64,000 nt of DNA, taken from positions 1 through 64,000 of the forward strand of contig JH720293.1 in assembly GCA_000231825.2 (NCBI GenBank), written 5' to 3'. Below are positions 63,760-64,000 of the stretch, one piece after another (position 1 is the stretch's first letter; each line of letters opens with the position of its first letter). The position numbers were made by a program, and so were the translations under genes. The notes beneath the pieces were generated by a model. That model was not told the origin of the DNA and searched no databases. It was given only the letters and a program-made list of their open reading frames with translations. The stretch comes from Tetrahymena elliotti 4EA (taxonomy: Eukaryota; Ciliophora; Oligohymenophorea; Hymenostomatida; Tetrahymenidae).

Positions 63760-64000
63760 TCAAATATTTTCCACCAATAATTCTTGTTTTAATTCTTATT
63801 GATCAACCTTGTTATTTTGTTATAAAATTGTTAAATATTAATTATGAAAATATATATTTTTTACAATCTCTAAATAAACACCATATATGTTTTCATAGTC
63901 ATAGCTGTATATGGCTAATTTTTTTTAGTTCTTACTAAATAATTTAGAGAAATCATCAAAAGATTAGATCTAACTCTTATGTGCCAAACTCCATTCTCCT
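63760..64000 (-). CDS. C-terminal part of an unknown gene cut by the window edge
   Basis: A minus-strand frame enters from the right edge and closes with TGA at 63762-63760, giving 79 residues. The start of the fragment reads WSLAHKSQIQSFDDFSKLF and continues KKLAIYSYDYENIYGVYLEI; the end is Lys/Gln/Glu-rich (NNKVDQQELKQELLVENI). The composition is protein-like and unlike the flanking spacer. A GTAAAA donor within the fragment (after YLEI) could mean the real last exon lies elsewhere. The family is unknown. Confidence 0.5.

Overview
The window looks like macronuclear DNA of an oligohymenophorean ciliate, most likely Tetrahymena or a close relative. It is extremely AT-rich. Long reading frames appear only when TAA and TAG are read as glutamine and TGA is the sole stop. 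Genes carry short AT-rich GT...AG introns of about 50-190 bp, and many products are Gln/Asn/Ser-rich. TAA/TAG falls where glutamine is expected, for example the actin residue equivalent to Gln137 is TAA. All gene models below use that code. Exon phases were checked by hand and close exactly in almost every case.

Layout, left to right: a small basic mitochondrial-type protein, possibly mS38 (307-699, -); a B-box-like coiled-coil protein (1115-2311, -); an unknown 997-aa protein (2494-5650, -); a Q/N/S-rich coiled-coil protein (7233-9865, +); two tandem paralogues sharing a C-terminal domain I do not recognise (13222-15134 and 16698-18818, both -); an unknown 894-aa protein (20440-23199, +); a mitochondrial helical-repeat/RAP-like protein (23740-26488, +); a Tul1/FLY-type membrane RING E3 ligase (27522-30163, -); an unknown 1554-aa disordered protein (31462-36328, -); an unknown helical protein (37433-38473, -); radial spoke protein 3 (38571-41561, -); a cytosolic carboxypeptidase of the tubulin deglutamylase family (42536-47688, +); an OTU1/YOD1 deubiquitinase (48402-49328, -); a divergent actin (50617-51961, +); a small Thr/Glu-rich, probably highly expressed protein (53381-53962, +); a protein with a possible Rad9/Hus1-like head and disordered tail (56199-58013, +); a pseudokinase-MORN fusion (58459-60675, +); a transposase-like helix-turn-helix gene (about 62538-63376, -); and a gene cut by the right edge (63760-64000, -).

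There are no operons; genes lie on both strands as expected for a ciliate. Two themes recur. Cilia and cytoskeleton are represented by RSP3, the carboxypeptidase, the actin-like protein and the MORN protein. Ubiquitin handling is represented by the Tul1-type E3 and by OTU1, which in other eukaryotes both work with the Cdc48/p97 system. The best candidates for something undescribed are the pseudokinase-MORN fusion, the actin with a rewritten phosphate loop, the tandem paralogue family, and the intron-containing transposase-derived HTH gene. I saw no CRISPR array, rRNA or convincing tRNA.
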